Both the position numbers and the translations under genes were made by a program. From contig JASJZH010000003.1 of assembly GCA_037178975.1 (NCBI GenBank), positions 6,386,001-6,450,000 on the forward strand: a stretch of 64,000 nt of DNA. The letters are read 5' to 3'. The DNA is from Oscheius tipulae (taxonomy: Eukaryota; Nematoda; Chromadorea; Rhabditida; Rhabditidae). Under the pieces are notes generated by a model. It saw nothing but the letters and a program-made list of their open reading frames with translations. It had not been told where the DNA came from and searched no databases. Below, one piece after another: positions 10,350 to 22,132 of this stretch (position 1 is the first letter of the stretch; every line of letters starts with the position of its first letter).

Positions 10350-12773
10350 TTAGTACTTATCAAACAAATAATTTTGGAAGGATACTTCGTTGGCGATCAT
10401 CTTTAGGCGTAGAGCAGGATCTCGAATGGCGCAGAATCTTCTCTCCTGTTGATTATAGTAAGCATGTAAAGCCTCAATGGGCTGTTCTGAAATGAGGCCC
10501 CAAGTTTTGTGTTTAGCTACAAATTCCGGTACATGTTCAACGAGCATATGAAGCTTAGGAGTCATTGACATATCTTTGTTCGCATTTTGAAGCTCGCTTA
10601 GCATTTCGACCAAAGAAACGTTCAAGTCGATTATTTCTTCTTGCGTAAGAAATGAACTTTTGGAGAAACCTTGTACTTTCGCCAGTGCTTTCGTAAATCT
10701 CAGGTAGGATTTACTTTCATAGTCGTTGGGAAACAGGCTCCAGAGTTTCTTAGCATTTTCGTGCTGCAGCAACTTTCGAACGTGGTTACCAGTGAATTTC
10801 TGGAAAAAAGCTCTCTTATCTGCACCGCATTTTGAAAACATGCCCTCCAGCTCTTTCATTTTCGGTCCTGCATCGCCGAGCGCGTTGGAAAACTCATTTA
10901 CTCTTTCTGTCAATTGACTTGCCTCATTCTCGGTAGCTTTCATATCTGTGTTCAATGTATTAGCCTGGTCCTGGGCACTTTTCAGACGATCATCAAAAGA
11001 CATTCCTGAACAATCGCCACAGGCAAAGAAAGTCGTGTCATAACGTGCTTCAGCTTCTATGGTGAGAATAGGCACGCAAATGACGTGATAGGCAGCTTTA
11101 CACATGTCGCAGTTAATCCAACGATCTTCAGTATCGATGCCATTTGCTCTAAAATCGCGGAAGAGGCAGGTATCCCTGTGATGGCACAATTGAGTGCCTG
11201 TTTCAGGAAAGATAGTTTCAGCACGTTTCACAGCATCAAAGAGTACCAAAACTTGACGCGATCTTTTGAGCTGTTGAGTGACCGATCGATGGCTCTCCTT
11301 GGCTAGTGCTTGATCATTTTTGACAGAAGACAGCATAGATTTCAACTGACTACGTTTCTGAATGTCTACATTTTTCGCCACGAGATGGGCATCTTCTGCT
11401 ATAGCCTTAGCTTCGAGGGCATCAATGAAAAAGTTAGCTATACCCATGATAATATGTAGCGACGGAGGAATTATGTTTGTTAGATCGATTTTTGGAAACA
11501 GTGCATACTGCTCGTTTCTAACGCTATCTCCCGAAAGTTTTCCGTTAACGATTGCTCGTTTTGTCCATTGTTGACTCGGAATACCTTTCGTTGTACGACG
11601 GAAATCACAGATAAGGCAGTTATGGGTAGAAGAAGGGCCCTGATGACCGTAACACTCGTAGAGGAACATCATATCGCCAGTAAGAAACCATTCTATCTCC
11701 ACATTTTCAGAGCCGCTGCCGGTCAAGATGGTAACAAACCGCAGAGAATTTAGCTCGTCGATCTGGGACTTGAAACAGTTATTCATGAACTGGTTACTGT
11801 CAGATCCTTTATAGACACCTACTAAGAGGAGATTAGCTCGGGAATTAGTGTTCGTGACATTTCCAATGAGAAGGCAGAGTTTGGTATAGGAGCCTCCCTT
11901 ATCTCCGATGATAGATACCCATAGCTTATTTCCAAACTGTTCTCCTTGCAAAAGTTTGCCGGAGTCGTAGAGACTTTGAACTCTCCGAGTAAGAGAATCG
12001 CCAATGTTCTGTAAACCTATACCGTGAGTGCTAAAATCTGCACCTTTTCCATCCTGTATAGTGAATGAAAACGGCAAATATTTCTCCCGTACTGACAGCT
12101 CTTGTGCAAGTGAACGTGTCACGTTGTACGGAGCAAAGGGATCGTGGTTCGCATGATGACTAAGATGTGTCTTCAGTCGGCTGTACATGCCTCAGGAGAT
12201 ATTGAAAGATTTCAACATTACCAAAGTGTCCATGGGGGATAGACGATTTTTCTTGTTGCATAGAAGGTCTATGCGTGCTCGCTTTGCTCTTTTTGCAGCA
12301 GCCTTCTTTTCTAGAATCATCACGCGAACCCTTTGCTTGAGCCTAACAATATACTTGCTCTGTCTTTCAACGATGTTTCGAAGAGTGGAAATCGTTTGAA
12401 GGACGTTCGGATCACCTAGTTCAGCTTGAACACCACGAGACGAGAAACGTAATACATCAGTCTGAGATTTTTGACTAGATGTTAATAGTTCTGTCTGACA
12501 GGAGGCGTGATAAATTTGGAAGCCATCTCCGTCCACAAACTGACGCCTTCGCCGTTTATAGGGCGTGATGGGAGTGTCAACTGAAACTACCGAGCGACAG
12601 GTGGAGACACTGTTGAGAAAACTTGGGGAGAAATGCATTCTATCGTCATTGAAAGTATTGGCTTCCACAAACTCTGGACCAATACTCACTAGAATGGGCT
12701 TAACATTAGTCTGAACTAGCTTGGTATCAGTCTTTGGCTTTTTGTGACTATTGGAAAGTATATTTGGTCTTCT
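10350..12773 (-). pseudogene. Transposase-like protein with an internal PHD-like finger, one premature stop
   Basis: A 165-aa segment (12192-12689) and a 612-aa segment (10350-12188) are in the same frame, separated only by TGA at 12192-12194 and one Gly codon. The frame stays open upstream to an acceptor at 12774; no convincing ATG lies before that. The N-part has a basic, coiled stretch (EKKAAAKRAKRARIDLL). The C-part has KLWVSIIGDKGGSYTKLCL, then FLTGDMMFLYECYGHQGPSS followed by a C..C pair, then IPPSLHIIMGI. A Cys/His-rich block with HHRDTCLF, WINCDMCKAAYHVIC and FFACGDC resembles a PHD/RING-type zinc finger. The end is LHMLVEHVPEFVAKHKTWG and SEQPIEALHAYYN. The GD, H and E motifs fit a DDE-type transposase but I cannot assign the triad. 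It is flanked by the element's inverted repeats. Apart from the single TGA the frame is intact over about 780 codons, so the break is recent. Confidence 0.65.
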
Positions 12774-13021
12774 CTGTTTTGAGAAAAACGGTTTTTAAAC
12801 TTGTTATTAGCTCTAGGTTTTTCTAATGATCTGATTTCTGCACAAAATTCTTCAAAAATAAAGAAAAAAATAAGAAACTGGAGCTCGAAGAGTAGGAAAT
12901 CCGCGCAAGCGCGCGCTTTTTAGATCAATCTAGGTATGGTATTCTGTGCCAAAACCGATTTGAACCATGATTTTTGTAGGATACTGTACTTAAGAAAACG
13001 AGCGGCGTTTGTGCCCGATTT

Positions 13022-13056
13022 GAAAAAGTGGCGACGCGCGTAACACGCCGTGCTCT
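13022..13056 (-). repeat. Right terminal inverted repeat
   Basis: Reverse complement of the left end; reads CGTAACACGCCGTGCTCT at its outer edge. Lacks the 11-nt spacer of the left copy. Confidence 0.8.
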
Positions 13057-13630
13057 ATATCTCTCAACTATCGACTTCAAAACCGACGCTCTGATAGTAT
13101 ATGATTCCTGTGCTAGTGCTAACTATACTCTGTGTTTGTTTGAACCCGCTGAATTGTTTGACCCTTCCAATTTCAGTTTTGCCTTTTCAAGCTGCTATTG
13201 CTTTCGCTGTAGTCTGCGTCTTTGCATTCACTTTTTTGACGCACAGACGGATTCGACATCTTTTATCTCGGTCTCTTGTAAGCTCTCACAATGTAAAACA
13301 ACAAAAAGAGCTGTCAAGGATGCTTTTCTTTCAGGTTTGCCCAAATTATACGTAGATTATATAAAATTCTAGGTTCTCCTTCCTTTCTTCTTTACTTTCG
13401 CAATCTATATAGTCGCAATTCCGGCTTTTCTGGACGCATCCGACTGCGAACCTCCTTCTCTTTTCAGCTGGCAGAGTGCCACGCTGTTTGGAGCTTGTTA
13501 TCCATCGGCGAGTGCTATGGTAACGTGCACTTTGACGACTTCGTACTATCTAGTTTTACGAAAACTATTAGTTAAGATGAAGTTGGCAAAGCCGAAGACA
13601 ACTGCCGTGACCTTTATGCCAAACAATTAG
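13057..13630 (+). pseudogene. 3' half of a 7TM serpentine (chemo)receptor
   Basis: Three exons fit in phase: about 13057-13133, 13177-13334 and 13373-13630, with introns of 43 and 38 nt. They encode an extracellular-loop-like stretch, a membrane span (FQAAIAFAVVCVFAFTF), a basic loop (HRRIRHLL), then QVLLPFFFTFAIYIVAIPAF and, after SDCEPP, a last span with the short basic tail LRKLLVKMKLAKPK. This is the C-terminal half of a nematode seven-helix receptor, probably chemosensory. An AATAAA follows at about 13640. No upstream half is found: the sequence runs directly into the transposon terminus, and nothing receptor-like is seen left of 10112. I therefore call it truncated. The receptor family is not resolved. 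Confidence 0.5.
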
Positions 13631-15108
13631 ATTGGTGCAATAAAAGGCTTTAGAAAACTGAAGTGGCTTAGTAGCTCGCTGTCCCTGTCAGCCTGTGCTT
13701 CCATATCCCAGACCTGTCAAGATGTCCTTCTTCTCTCGTGTTCTTCTGTGTATATTTTGAAAGTTTTTACAAAGTTTGAACAATCGGAATTAATGCTTTG
13801 TCAAAGGGCAAATCTTTGGTTTTATCTATTACAAAGGAGCAGCCATAGCGTTTCCGTCCTCAAAACTACGGTAAATCCTTTAGACTCTGGACGCAGGAAC
13901 TGTGTCACTGCAGAGCGGAGTAGCTCACCCGTACTGTCTCGGCGTGCGCGAAATATGGGTTTCGGCGCCATGTATCTGTTGGTTTCCAATTAAGGATTTT
14001 TGTAGACATTGCAAACAATTACGCTACATTCGTTTCCGCGTTTTGTTATGGCGAGGAGCCGGCTAAAGGGACAGCTAGCTCGTGAATCCGGCACTTGTAT
14101 GCAGCTATCGGAAGATGGAGTCCGTGCTCGATTTTCCTGTTCCACTGAATCCACAGCGGTGTTTGGTATAATTCATGGAATCTCTTCGGTCGTAAGGGAA
14201 AACTGATGGTGTCCAGAGCTAGCCGCAAATTGGTTGAAGTAAATATTGACAGTTGGATAGAGAAATTTGTTGATCAGGTTGTTGTTCGTAGTTTTCAGAA
14301 TAGTGGATCCTCCTGAACCAGCTGAAGCTATAGAAGCTGGACAAGAATCGTCTGGATACTGTGAGATTGTCAGAAGATACTAGAAGGCAATACTGTTAGA
14401 ATACGTCTCGTTGTTGGCTGCAGACGTTCAAGTCTCGTATGCTGTCGTGTGCATTGTTTTGATAGTTCTAACAAATGCTAGATGTGTTGAGTTATAGCTG
14501 CATTCTCTGTCCCTGTCCATGTCCCTATCTCATAAGATTCTTCCAGGGACCCCTACTTGTTGCATCCGATTCGAATTGGTTTCGCGCACCAGGATATGAC
14601 CAGCCGCGCAGTTACACCAGGCTGTTTACGGCAAGGAGAGAGCACAGAGGACTGCCAGTCTATAGCGCAATTTGCTACTTCGTTGACACCTTGCTATATT
14701 ACAATTGTGTCTTTGAGTTGGCTGTTTTTGTTCAGAGTAGCGTTTCTTTGATACAGTTCAAACGGTAGTCTCCATGTAAGACAGTTGCTTTCACAACTTT
14801 TCCAGAGAAACTCCACCGCACATTGTTCTGACGCAGTTCTAGTGGTAATAGCGACAATGGATCCCACTACAAAGACAGACATATCTGTAGTTTACTAGCA
14901 GTCTATTGAGCCTAAAAAGTTTTCAAGAATTGGTGTATGGGTCTCAAGCTACCAATAGTGACATCGCCTCTGTTCTCATTGTCGTCCTGTGACTGCATCC
15001 CTACCCCTAACCATTTTACAGAAGCCGAAATCTATATCTCTTCACCCATATCTCTGTCTTTCGATTCAATCAATGATTCCAGTTCTACAGGTACCCCACC
15101 AGCCAGCC
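13631..15108 (+). other. Coding-like segments, gene model unresolved
   Basis: Around 14200-14890 the plus strand shows several coding-like pieces: an acidic stretch (IVDPPEPAEAIEAGQESSGY), a hydrophobic stretch (VSYAVVCIVLIVLTNA), then, behind a TTCTTCCAG acceptor at 14549, a Cys-bearing segment (CLRQGESTEDCQSIAQF) with a membrane span (CYITIVSLSWLFLF), and an end with MDPTTKTDISVVY before TAG. These suggest a small multi-span membrane protein, but no splice pattern joins them all in one frame. It may be a damaged gene. No family recognised. Confidence 0.25.
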
Positions 15109-18100
15109 ATGATACCTCTCTTGGCCAGGGGTAGAACCATGATCGACTCCAGAGCTTTCGGTGGTCATCTGTCTCCCACAACTACTCAGTTGGCCGAAGG
15201 CTATACGGACGAGATTCTTCGGAGTAACTACGACAATCACAGGTGAGTCTCCGATCTCGACGAGCTATAAAATTTTTTTGTCCCCTGCCTGGAGGGACTC
15301 GGAGGAGGCTATAAATGAAGGGCGGATGAAAGTGTGTGTGTGTCAGCTGTGCGGAGCCTACACTCACTTTTTCAGTCACTTTTTTTCGATCTTTAGCCTT
15401 TACCCGGGTAGGAGGGGAGTTCCTTGTCAAAGTTGGAGTAGTCCGGCAGCTGTCAGAGTGGTGGGATTACAGCCGGTCTGGCTGTCGAATTGACGGCGCT
15501 GATCAAGCCTTGGTGGAAGCAGTTTTTCTTGAGGCCAAAACAACAGGCGTCCAGTAGAGAAAGGGGCCCACGCAGATGACACTTGCAGTGATTTGTTAGC
15601 AAGACATTGGGACATATCCCTGGTGAAACAGCTCAATCTATGTCTCTCTATCTCTCCATCTCTCTCTCTCTCTCCCTGTCTCTGTTTTTGCTCCCACACT
15701 CTCTGAAACTGAAGATGTCCGACAGTTGTCGTCTCGGCACAAAAAATAGAAACTGGAGAATTCGAACGGCTCAGTTTCAAGTTTGTTCACAACTCTCTTT
15801 CCACAATCGAGAGTGTGAATCCCGTGGCGACAGCTGATATAAGACGTGATTCTTTCCTCTTCCCCTCGGACTGACAACAGGATCATCTTTCTCACTCGTC
15901 GTTTTTCCATGTTTCCGGTCCCTGCAGTCTCCAGGGTCCAGTCTTTCTAAAATCTTCATGAGCAGTTGTGCTGCTCGATATTATTGTTTTTTTCCACCTG
16001 GCCATCCTGTTGTCCAAAGTAGTGTCACCTCATCTCCCGATGAGCTGTCAACAGTTGGCTCTTTTTTTACTTACTCCTGTTCACTTCCCAGTCAAATGTT
16101 CGACTCTTCCTCATCCTGGCACCAACTCCATTTCTGTTCACCTGTGTCTCTCTGTCTTCCCCTCTCGTGCAATTCTTTGGAATTCTTGACCTGACCGGCT
16201 CAGCTGACCCAGTACAACTGTCCGTCATCTAGTATTGAGTCAGAGAGACACACTCCTTCGCCCATGTCCCATAAAAAAGTGACAATTGATGTTCCCTCCC
16301 TGAACCTCGGATACCCATTCTCTTGAAACAAAAACACGCAAATGTTAATGTTTCGGAGCCCTTCTTACAAGCAATTACATGGCGTGACATCACGTCTCTA
16401 ATTGTCAAAAACGACTAATTTACTAATTTTTGTGTCGAAGACATAACTTGAATTTCCGATATTCTGCGAAGTTGTGACTCTTGGTCTCCTCTACAAATTT
16501 GCAGAAACGTTTCTGAACCGTTGTTTTGGACCCCAAAAACGCGTTGCAAGCTGTTAATAGCGCCCAACTTGCCTAAACCTCTCTCTAGTATGTGATCCGC
16601 TCGCCTGATCATTCTTGACGGTTTCTGGTGTGTAAAACCTAAGCAGTTCTCGGATTACAGGTGCTCCCGACCGATTTCGCAGCTTTCTGGGACCTCGCTC
16701 GGTTCAAAAGCCCATCTCTCCTATTTCTCTCTCACAGATGATTCGGTAACTTTGTTCATTTTCCGAGAACTCAAATATAGATGATCGGGGCTGGTCCGAG
16801 ACGAAGTATTGCCGATGTTACGACTCCAGCACATCGAGCCAGTTTGGCACCTAGGCCAACAACAAAGCTCGGTCTCTTGAAATACTACTACGACAAATGG
16901 TATGGGAGACAGTTTGCCCCATTTCTATTGCTCCTGTTCTATGCGATTATCGGGGCATGGATGTTCTATATCGTGGAGAATGAGAACGAGAAGCTGCTCA
17001 AAGTGTGAGTCATTGGAACTTTTTATCTATCACTTTCCTCAAAGAGGATCAGAGTTCATCTCTTCATATAGACTGAGTGACTAGAGTCTTTGCATCGAAC
17101 AAGTTTTGTAAGATCATTGATCTCGCCGTCCGGTTGTTTATACACTGTTGACCACAGACCTACTGGTCCTAACACCTTGTTTTATGGTCTCTGTTTATAT
17201 CCAGTTATTCAGTCTCGATGGTGTCTCAGGGTATTCCGACGCTTCGTTACACTCAACTCTGTCTGTATATGACTTGCAATTCTGGCTCCCTCCTAAGTTC
17301 AGGCCGGAAAGAGTAAATGCTTTGCTCAGACGGTTACCACATCCCTGGCCTTTTCTTTGGAATTTGCGACCATCCTGTAGTTTACCCAAAGATGCCATGG
17401 GCATCTTCCTGACCTCTTGAGACTCTGTCTTACTGAATGTTGGCTTTGGAACAAAAGTGTACTCTCTAGAGGCGAGCTTGTATCTTGACTCTTTATCTAC
17501 TCTCGAAATCTCTTCTCTACAGTCCTGTATTTGTTTATCAACATATCCTGTAGACTTATAAGAACTAAATTCTTTCAGAAAGGAGAAGAACGCACTGGAA
17601 AGACTCCGGAGCACATGCGTAAAAGATATGGCTACACATCTGAGAGTCAATGACTACATGCAAGCCCGAAAACTGCTGGACAACTTTGAATACGAGCTGG
17701 AACGCGTGAAACTTCCTGAAGCCCTGGAATGGGACATGTGGGGAGCCCTCTTCTATGTTGGAACGATCTTTACCACTATCGGCTACGGTAATATTGTACC
17801 AAGAACCATGCTGGGTAGATCTCTGACTGTCCTCTACGCAATCGTTGGTACGTTTCTTCTTTGAGGTTTGACGCGGTTTTATGTTTCAGGTATACCACTA
17901 GTTCTGGCAATTCTTTCCAACACGGGACGTCAGTTGACAGAACTAGTTGGGGTCTGGTGGAGACGGTACCGGAGACACATCAAAGAAGCAGGGAAGATGG
18001 CCAAGGCGAAGTTCGGAAGACTCGACCCTGAAAAAGGGTTGATCCAAGAAGAACAGCCCTCGAAGGAGAAGGAAAGCAGTACAATTCCAGTCTGGCTGGC

Positions 18101-18245
18101 TCTGTTCATCTGCATCGGATGGATATGCTTTTGCGCCATTCTGTTTCTGCTGTGGGAAGAACGATGGAGCTTTTTTACCTCCCTATACTTCTTTTTTATC
18201 TCGCTCTCGACTATTGGACTGGGTGAGTTAGGATAGATTCCATGG

Positions 18246-18278
<33 letters not shown>

Positions 18279-21200
18279 GACTATCCATAACATTCCATAT
18301 TCAGGAGATGTCGTGCCCGACCACCCTCGTCTCTTGATAGTCATGTTCATTCTGGTTATCATCGGTCTTTCAATCGTCTCCATGCTGCTCTCAGTCATCC
18401 AGATCAAGATCGAAGAATGGCTCTATAACCTCATGATCAAGCTTCAAGAAGAAGCTCAACAGGCTCTGAATCAGCACAAGGACATTGGAGAAGGTGCTCT
18501 CTTGCCTAAAGTCATGGAGAAACAAGGACCGTTGACCAAACTTTTCGCCCCGCTTTTGATGAGTGAGAGACAGACAGCTGAAGTCGAACAGAAGGCTCAA
18601 CAGTTTGAGAGAATTGTCCGAGAGACGAACAATAAGAACATGCAGACTGATCCACCTATTCAGTTGGCCATGGGAGTTCAGGCTCAGACTCTGGGTCAGG
18701 TTGGTTTTTGTTATTAATGGTTTGACACAAGTTCCTTCAAACGGTTTCCAATTGAGATTTGTCTGTTTCAGAGCATCGCCTGCGACCCAATGGTCCCGGC
18801 GGCTGCTGCCCACTGTGAGACGCAGGTCACTCCGAAAGTCGACCTGGCAGGACTTAGGGACATCTCTATAGACGAGAGAGACTCTGTCAGTGATGCCTCC
18901 AGCATCCCAATGGATTCTGTCAGGTAGTCTACAAGTTTGTTAAAAACAGTCCGATTCAGTGTGATCGAGCGAAAGTCTAGTGATAAGTTGCAAAGAAAAG
19001 TCATGTTCTCAGAGGACTCGAAGCCAGGGACAGCGATCGACTGTGACTGTCAGACAGACATAGCTCAGTTCCAAATTGATGAGATCATGCTGCGACTCTT
19101 CAGTCTACAGGTTTTCTTCTTTGTTCTTTAGAAATATTTGGCTCTCAGAAAGAAGCTTCGAAGCCATCATTGGTCGAGACAGGTATGGCGACTTCTATGT
19201 ATGAGGACAGTGACCGAGGCAGTTTGCATCAATTCACAGTGAGTTCTCTTCAGATCACTGCCAATAATTCTTTAGGACAAAGAAATCCTGACAGAAGTCC
19301 TAGGAGTGATGAGTCGAAGCATGGAAACAGATCGTCCTCTGATCAATGACGCTGTGGAGCAGGGGATGAACACGATGGTTCCATCAACTTCTACCAGAGG
19401 AACTGGAACTCTCTTCCCCAGAATTACGGTAGAATTTGCGTCTTGAAAAGAATGCAGATTTTTAAGGATCGAGCCACTGGAGCATCACCATGTGAACTGG
19501 TCAGCTTTGATTTCTCTATAGAAAACTGTGCTCCCTGGGATGATGAGAGAAGTCAGTCGTCCGTTAGTCGCAGCTTGTGAGTCGCCGTCACTGTCTCTTT
19601 AATCCAATCGTCTTTTTTCAGAAGCCAACGCAGCACCAGGAGCAACAGGAGAGATATGAACACATCTCCTCTGCCCCTGTTGACCATTGACAGATCAGCT
19701 GGTCCACCCAAGCGTCCTACTCTTGTTGAGATCTCTGCCGAAACTTCGATTCGGGAAGATTTGCCAATAGCCACCCCGAAGACCATGGCTTCGAAGGGCT
19801 TCGTCACTCGCCAAGCTTCTATGGAGGATCGTTCCTTCCAAACTTCGCTAACTGATTCCGTAAAGAGTCGGAGGGAGAATGGACAACAGACGTCGATAGC
19901 AGAGATGTTGGACGGCGAAATGCAGACAGGGGACAGGTCCGGAGAAGATAGTTGTGATGACCGGATGCTCAGTGACGGGGAGATGTCTAGATCCGCAATG
20001 GACTTCTTGCATCGGCCATCTCCTTTTAAGTAAGTCATTATTTATTGTTAATCTAACCTTTTCAGACAAAGAGGACGATCAAGTTCCACCTCGGGACTGG
20101 GTAACAGTGTCTACGACGAGGATCTGAGACAGGAGGTCATCATACAGACCGATGACTCTTATCTGAAAATTGCTAGACGACTGGATCAGTTCAGAAGCAA
20201 TAGGACAGAAGGGTTATCGGTCTGTGCAGCTGGGCCTCTAACCAGCCAAAGTATCGATACTGGACCCGTTCAACAAAAGTGAGTTTGGGTGAGAGACAGG
20301 GACAATAAGAGAGACAGGGTGAGACAGGCAGTAGCGCCCCAAAAACCAAAGCAAACCGACCTGGGTATGAATTTTTATGCATCTTATTCGTCTTTGCCAT
20401 TTGTTTGTGTCCCGTCGTTCTCCATTCGGTCAGGCCTTCAGAGCTTCGATGATCTCGAGTCCGAACCAACGATGTCCGTCGACGAAAAAGGTCAGACAGC
20501 AGAAGATGAGCATCGAGACCAGACTCAGACCGAAACATATCTTGTAGCAGACTCTCTTGTCTCCTCCAATCTTCGGTGTTTCTTCTTGATCTCTGTCTTC
20601 GGCTTCTGACTCTTGGCCTGCACTCCGGACCTTCTCTCGATAGCCGCGGTGTTGTCCGTCTCAATCTGCTTGGTTTTCTCGGAGGCCTTCGACATCGAAA
20701 TCATTCGCGGATTCGAGGCCAGGTCGATGTCAGCGTCGCGGAGAGGGGGAGCAGCAACAAACTTGTGGACGGCTGGCGTACTCTTCACTTCGATAGCTCC
20801 TGGCGGAGCATCCGGAACATACTGGAGCGGTCCGATTTGCTCGTAGTCGTCCATTCTGAAGACGGTAGATTGTGTCTTGGATCAGCTTTTAGCCTACCTG
20901 TCTTGAAGAGAGAAGAAGAACCGTCTAAGTTTGACGAAGGTGGAGTCAATGGCAGTCTTCGGGTGTAAAAGTTGACAAGTACAGGATTTAGTGGACCTTT
21001 TCTTTTTTTGAAGTGTTTGTAACTTTGAATTCGGAACTCTCACAATTAGTTCGGCGCTCAATTAGTATTCTGTGTTCTAGTGGCGCTAATGTGAGTTGAC
21101 AGAAGGACAGAGACAAAGACGAGCCTTGTTCAGGCTCGACCGGCCATCTGAGAGACGAGGGTTCTTCCTGGAAGGATCGGCTTTCAATGTCCGCAAGAGG

Positions 21201-21730
21201 TCAATGACCAGAAACCGACGGAAACTTAGTCGGATGGAGAGCATGTAATTCCTACTCTCTTCTGTACAAAGAAAATTCTTTTAGACATCGGGACTCACAA
21301 GCGACGTCCACAGAAGAAGCTCCCAAGGTACCTTTTCCAGCTCTTTTCCATTTTCGTTTGTCCTCGCTTAATAGACTCTTTCAGGATCCAGAAGATCCGC
21401 AAGGTAGCCCCAAATAGGCGGTAATTCGAATAGCTTTCGACGCTTGCATGTCCCTTAACGCTTAGAATCCTTAGTTCTTTAGTTGTTTGGCTCAAACCTT
21501 CTCCACCCAGTTCACAGAAAAATTTTTAGGCCTCGATGAGTCGATCGTCCTCCCTGCCTGCTCGTCCCCTGCGGGGATTCTGTCTGCCGGCCGGGGTTCC
21601 ACGGGGCAAGGTTCACGAGTACGTTTCGAAACATGAGAGAGGCATTCCGAATCCGGCCACGGAGCGTCGAAGACCGGTACAGATCATCCGACAGTATAGT
21701 GTGGATGACGATAATCAGAAGAATTCGTGA
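15109..21730 (+). CDS. TWK-type two-pore-domain potassium channel
   Basis: Sixteen exons give 1010 aa with all phases agreeing: 15109-15242, 16661-16745, 16781-17004, 17579-17847, 17890-18222, 18305-18699, 18772-18923, 18960-19110, 19132-19182, 19276-19428, 19467-19576, 19622-20029, 20066-20278, 21134-21244, 21285-21327, 21530-21730. Layout: TM1 (FAPFLLLLFYAIIGAWMFYI), pore loop 1 with filter TIGYG, TM2, a cytosolic linker, TM3 (WLALFICIGWICFCAILFLL), pore loop 2 with TIGLGD, TM4 (LLIVMFILVIIGLSIVSMLL), then about 600 residues of Ser/Thr-rich cytosolic tail. Two such subunits form a leak potassium channel in the plasma membrane. The channel core is certain. The first two exons and the last three are inferred from phase; a shorter form could start at 16781 or stop at the TGA at 20280. 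Exon 9 has an alternative frame. Confidence 0.85.
18246..18273. repeat. (GA)n microsatellite
   Basis: Perfect dinucleotide run of about 13 units inside a TWK intron. Confidence 0.95.
20525..20854 (-). CDS. Small unknown protein nested antisense in a TWK intron
   Basis: An open frame of 109 aa starting MDDYEQIGPLQYVPDAPPGA and ending in a very basic KTEIKKKHRRLEETRES region. The ATG lies two bases behind a CTTCAG acceptor on the minus strand, as expected for a trans-spliced mRNA. It sits in the 855-nt intron 13 of the TWK gene, on the opposite strand. It has normal amino-acid composition, is hydrophilic, and has no signal peptide or membrane span. I do not recognise a family. The overlapping plus-strand ORF (20289-20609) does not fit TWK splicing phases, so I favour the minus-strand reading. 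It could also be chance. Confidence 0.45.
   Translation of the reverse strand: MDDYEQIGPLQYVPDAPPGAIEVKSTPAVHKFVAAPPLRDADIDLASNPRMISMSKASEKTKQIETDNTAAIERRSGVQAKSQKPKTEIKKKHRRLEETRESATRYVSV
21058..21103 (+). repeat. Dispersed repeat, copy 1
   Basis: CAATTAGT ... TCTAGTGGCG ... TGTGAGTTGACAGA also occurs at 35422-35464 with a few substitutions and a small gap. Here it lies in TWK intron 13. Confidence 0.6.
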
Positions 21731-22132
21731 TTTCTTTTCTCTAGAACGGGTACATGTTTTTAGTTTGCTCAATGAAACTTTGTAATGTGAAGGGCTGTGT
21801 TTATTGACAGCTCCTTCAGTGTTAGCTCAGTCGTCAGAAATTGCATCGGCCATTTATCAAACGAAATATCTTCACGTAGTCGTCTACAACTACCACGTTT
21901 TCCATGGGAGCAGGGCGTCACTCAACAGAAGGTTAATAACTGAAAGTCTGTCCATAGGCAGTTTTCAGTCCTTCAAGTCCTCCACGAAGAGCTATTGGAG
22001 AAAAATTGTATCGAAGCCTTTGGCGGTCAGAGACACGGTAGCATCTTCTCTTATCCCTGTGTGGGGTAGATCTTAGTTATGCTCCTCACCAATGTCGGGG
22101 GAGATCCTGCCTCTCTTTTATTACTACTTTAG
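21731..22132 (+). other. TWK 3' flank and unresolved 5' part of the kinase pseudogene
   Basis: After the TWK stop the sequence has an acceptor at 21811 and a coding-like stretch. A kinase glycine loop or VAIK motif cannot be made out in any frame, so the N-lobe of the following kinase is missing or badly decayed. Confidence 0.3.

Larger units (their letters stand above)
10112..13056 (-). mobile_element. DNA transposon of undetermined superfamily
   Basis: The two ends are inverted copies. The left end starts AGAGCACGGCGTGTTACGC (10112) and continues to GCGTCGCCACTTTTTC (10157). The right end carries the same two blocks reversed (13022-13056), without the 11-nt spacer that separates them on the left. 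Between them lies one large minus-strand protein. No clear target-site duplication is visible (left flank TTACCA, right flank ATATCT), so the exact termini and superfamily stay open. Size is about 2.95 kb. The protein pattern recalls the large captive transposases scattered in nematode and cnidarian genomes (KDZ-like is one possibility), but this is not established. Confidence 0.7.

Noticed and set aside
12192-12194. Selenocysteine readthrough at TGA
   Set aside because: No selenoprotein-like context or stem-loop is evident; a nonsense mutation is simpler.
15082-15242. Separate upstream gene before the TWK channel
   Set aside because: Its donor phase (2) joins 16661-16745 and then the channel exon at 16781 in frame, so it is better read as the channel's N-terminus.
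18246-18273. CRISPR-like or regulatory repeat
   Set aside because: Simple (GA)n microsatellite; no spacers.
20289-20609. Plus-strand ORF as the last TWK exon
   Set aside because: Splicing from 20278 into the acceptor at 20433 gives a stop after five codons. The 21134 exon fits in phase and continues for two more exons.
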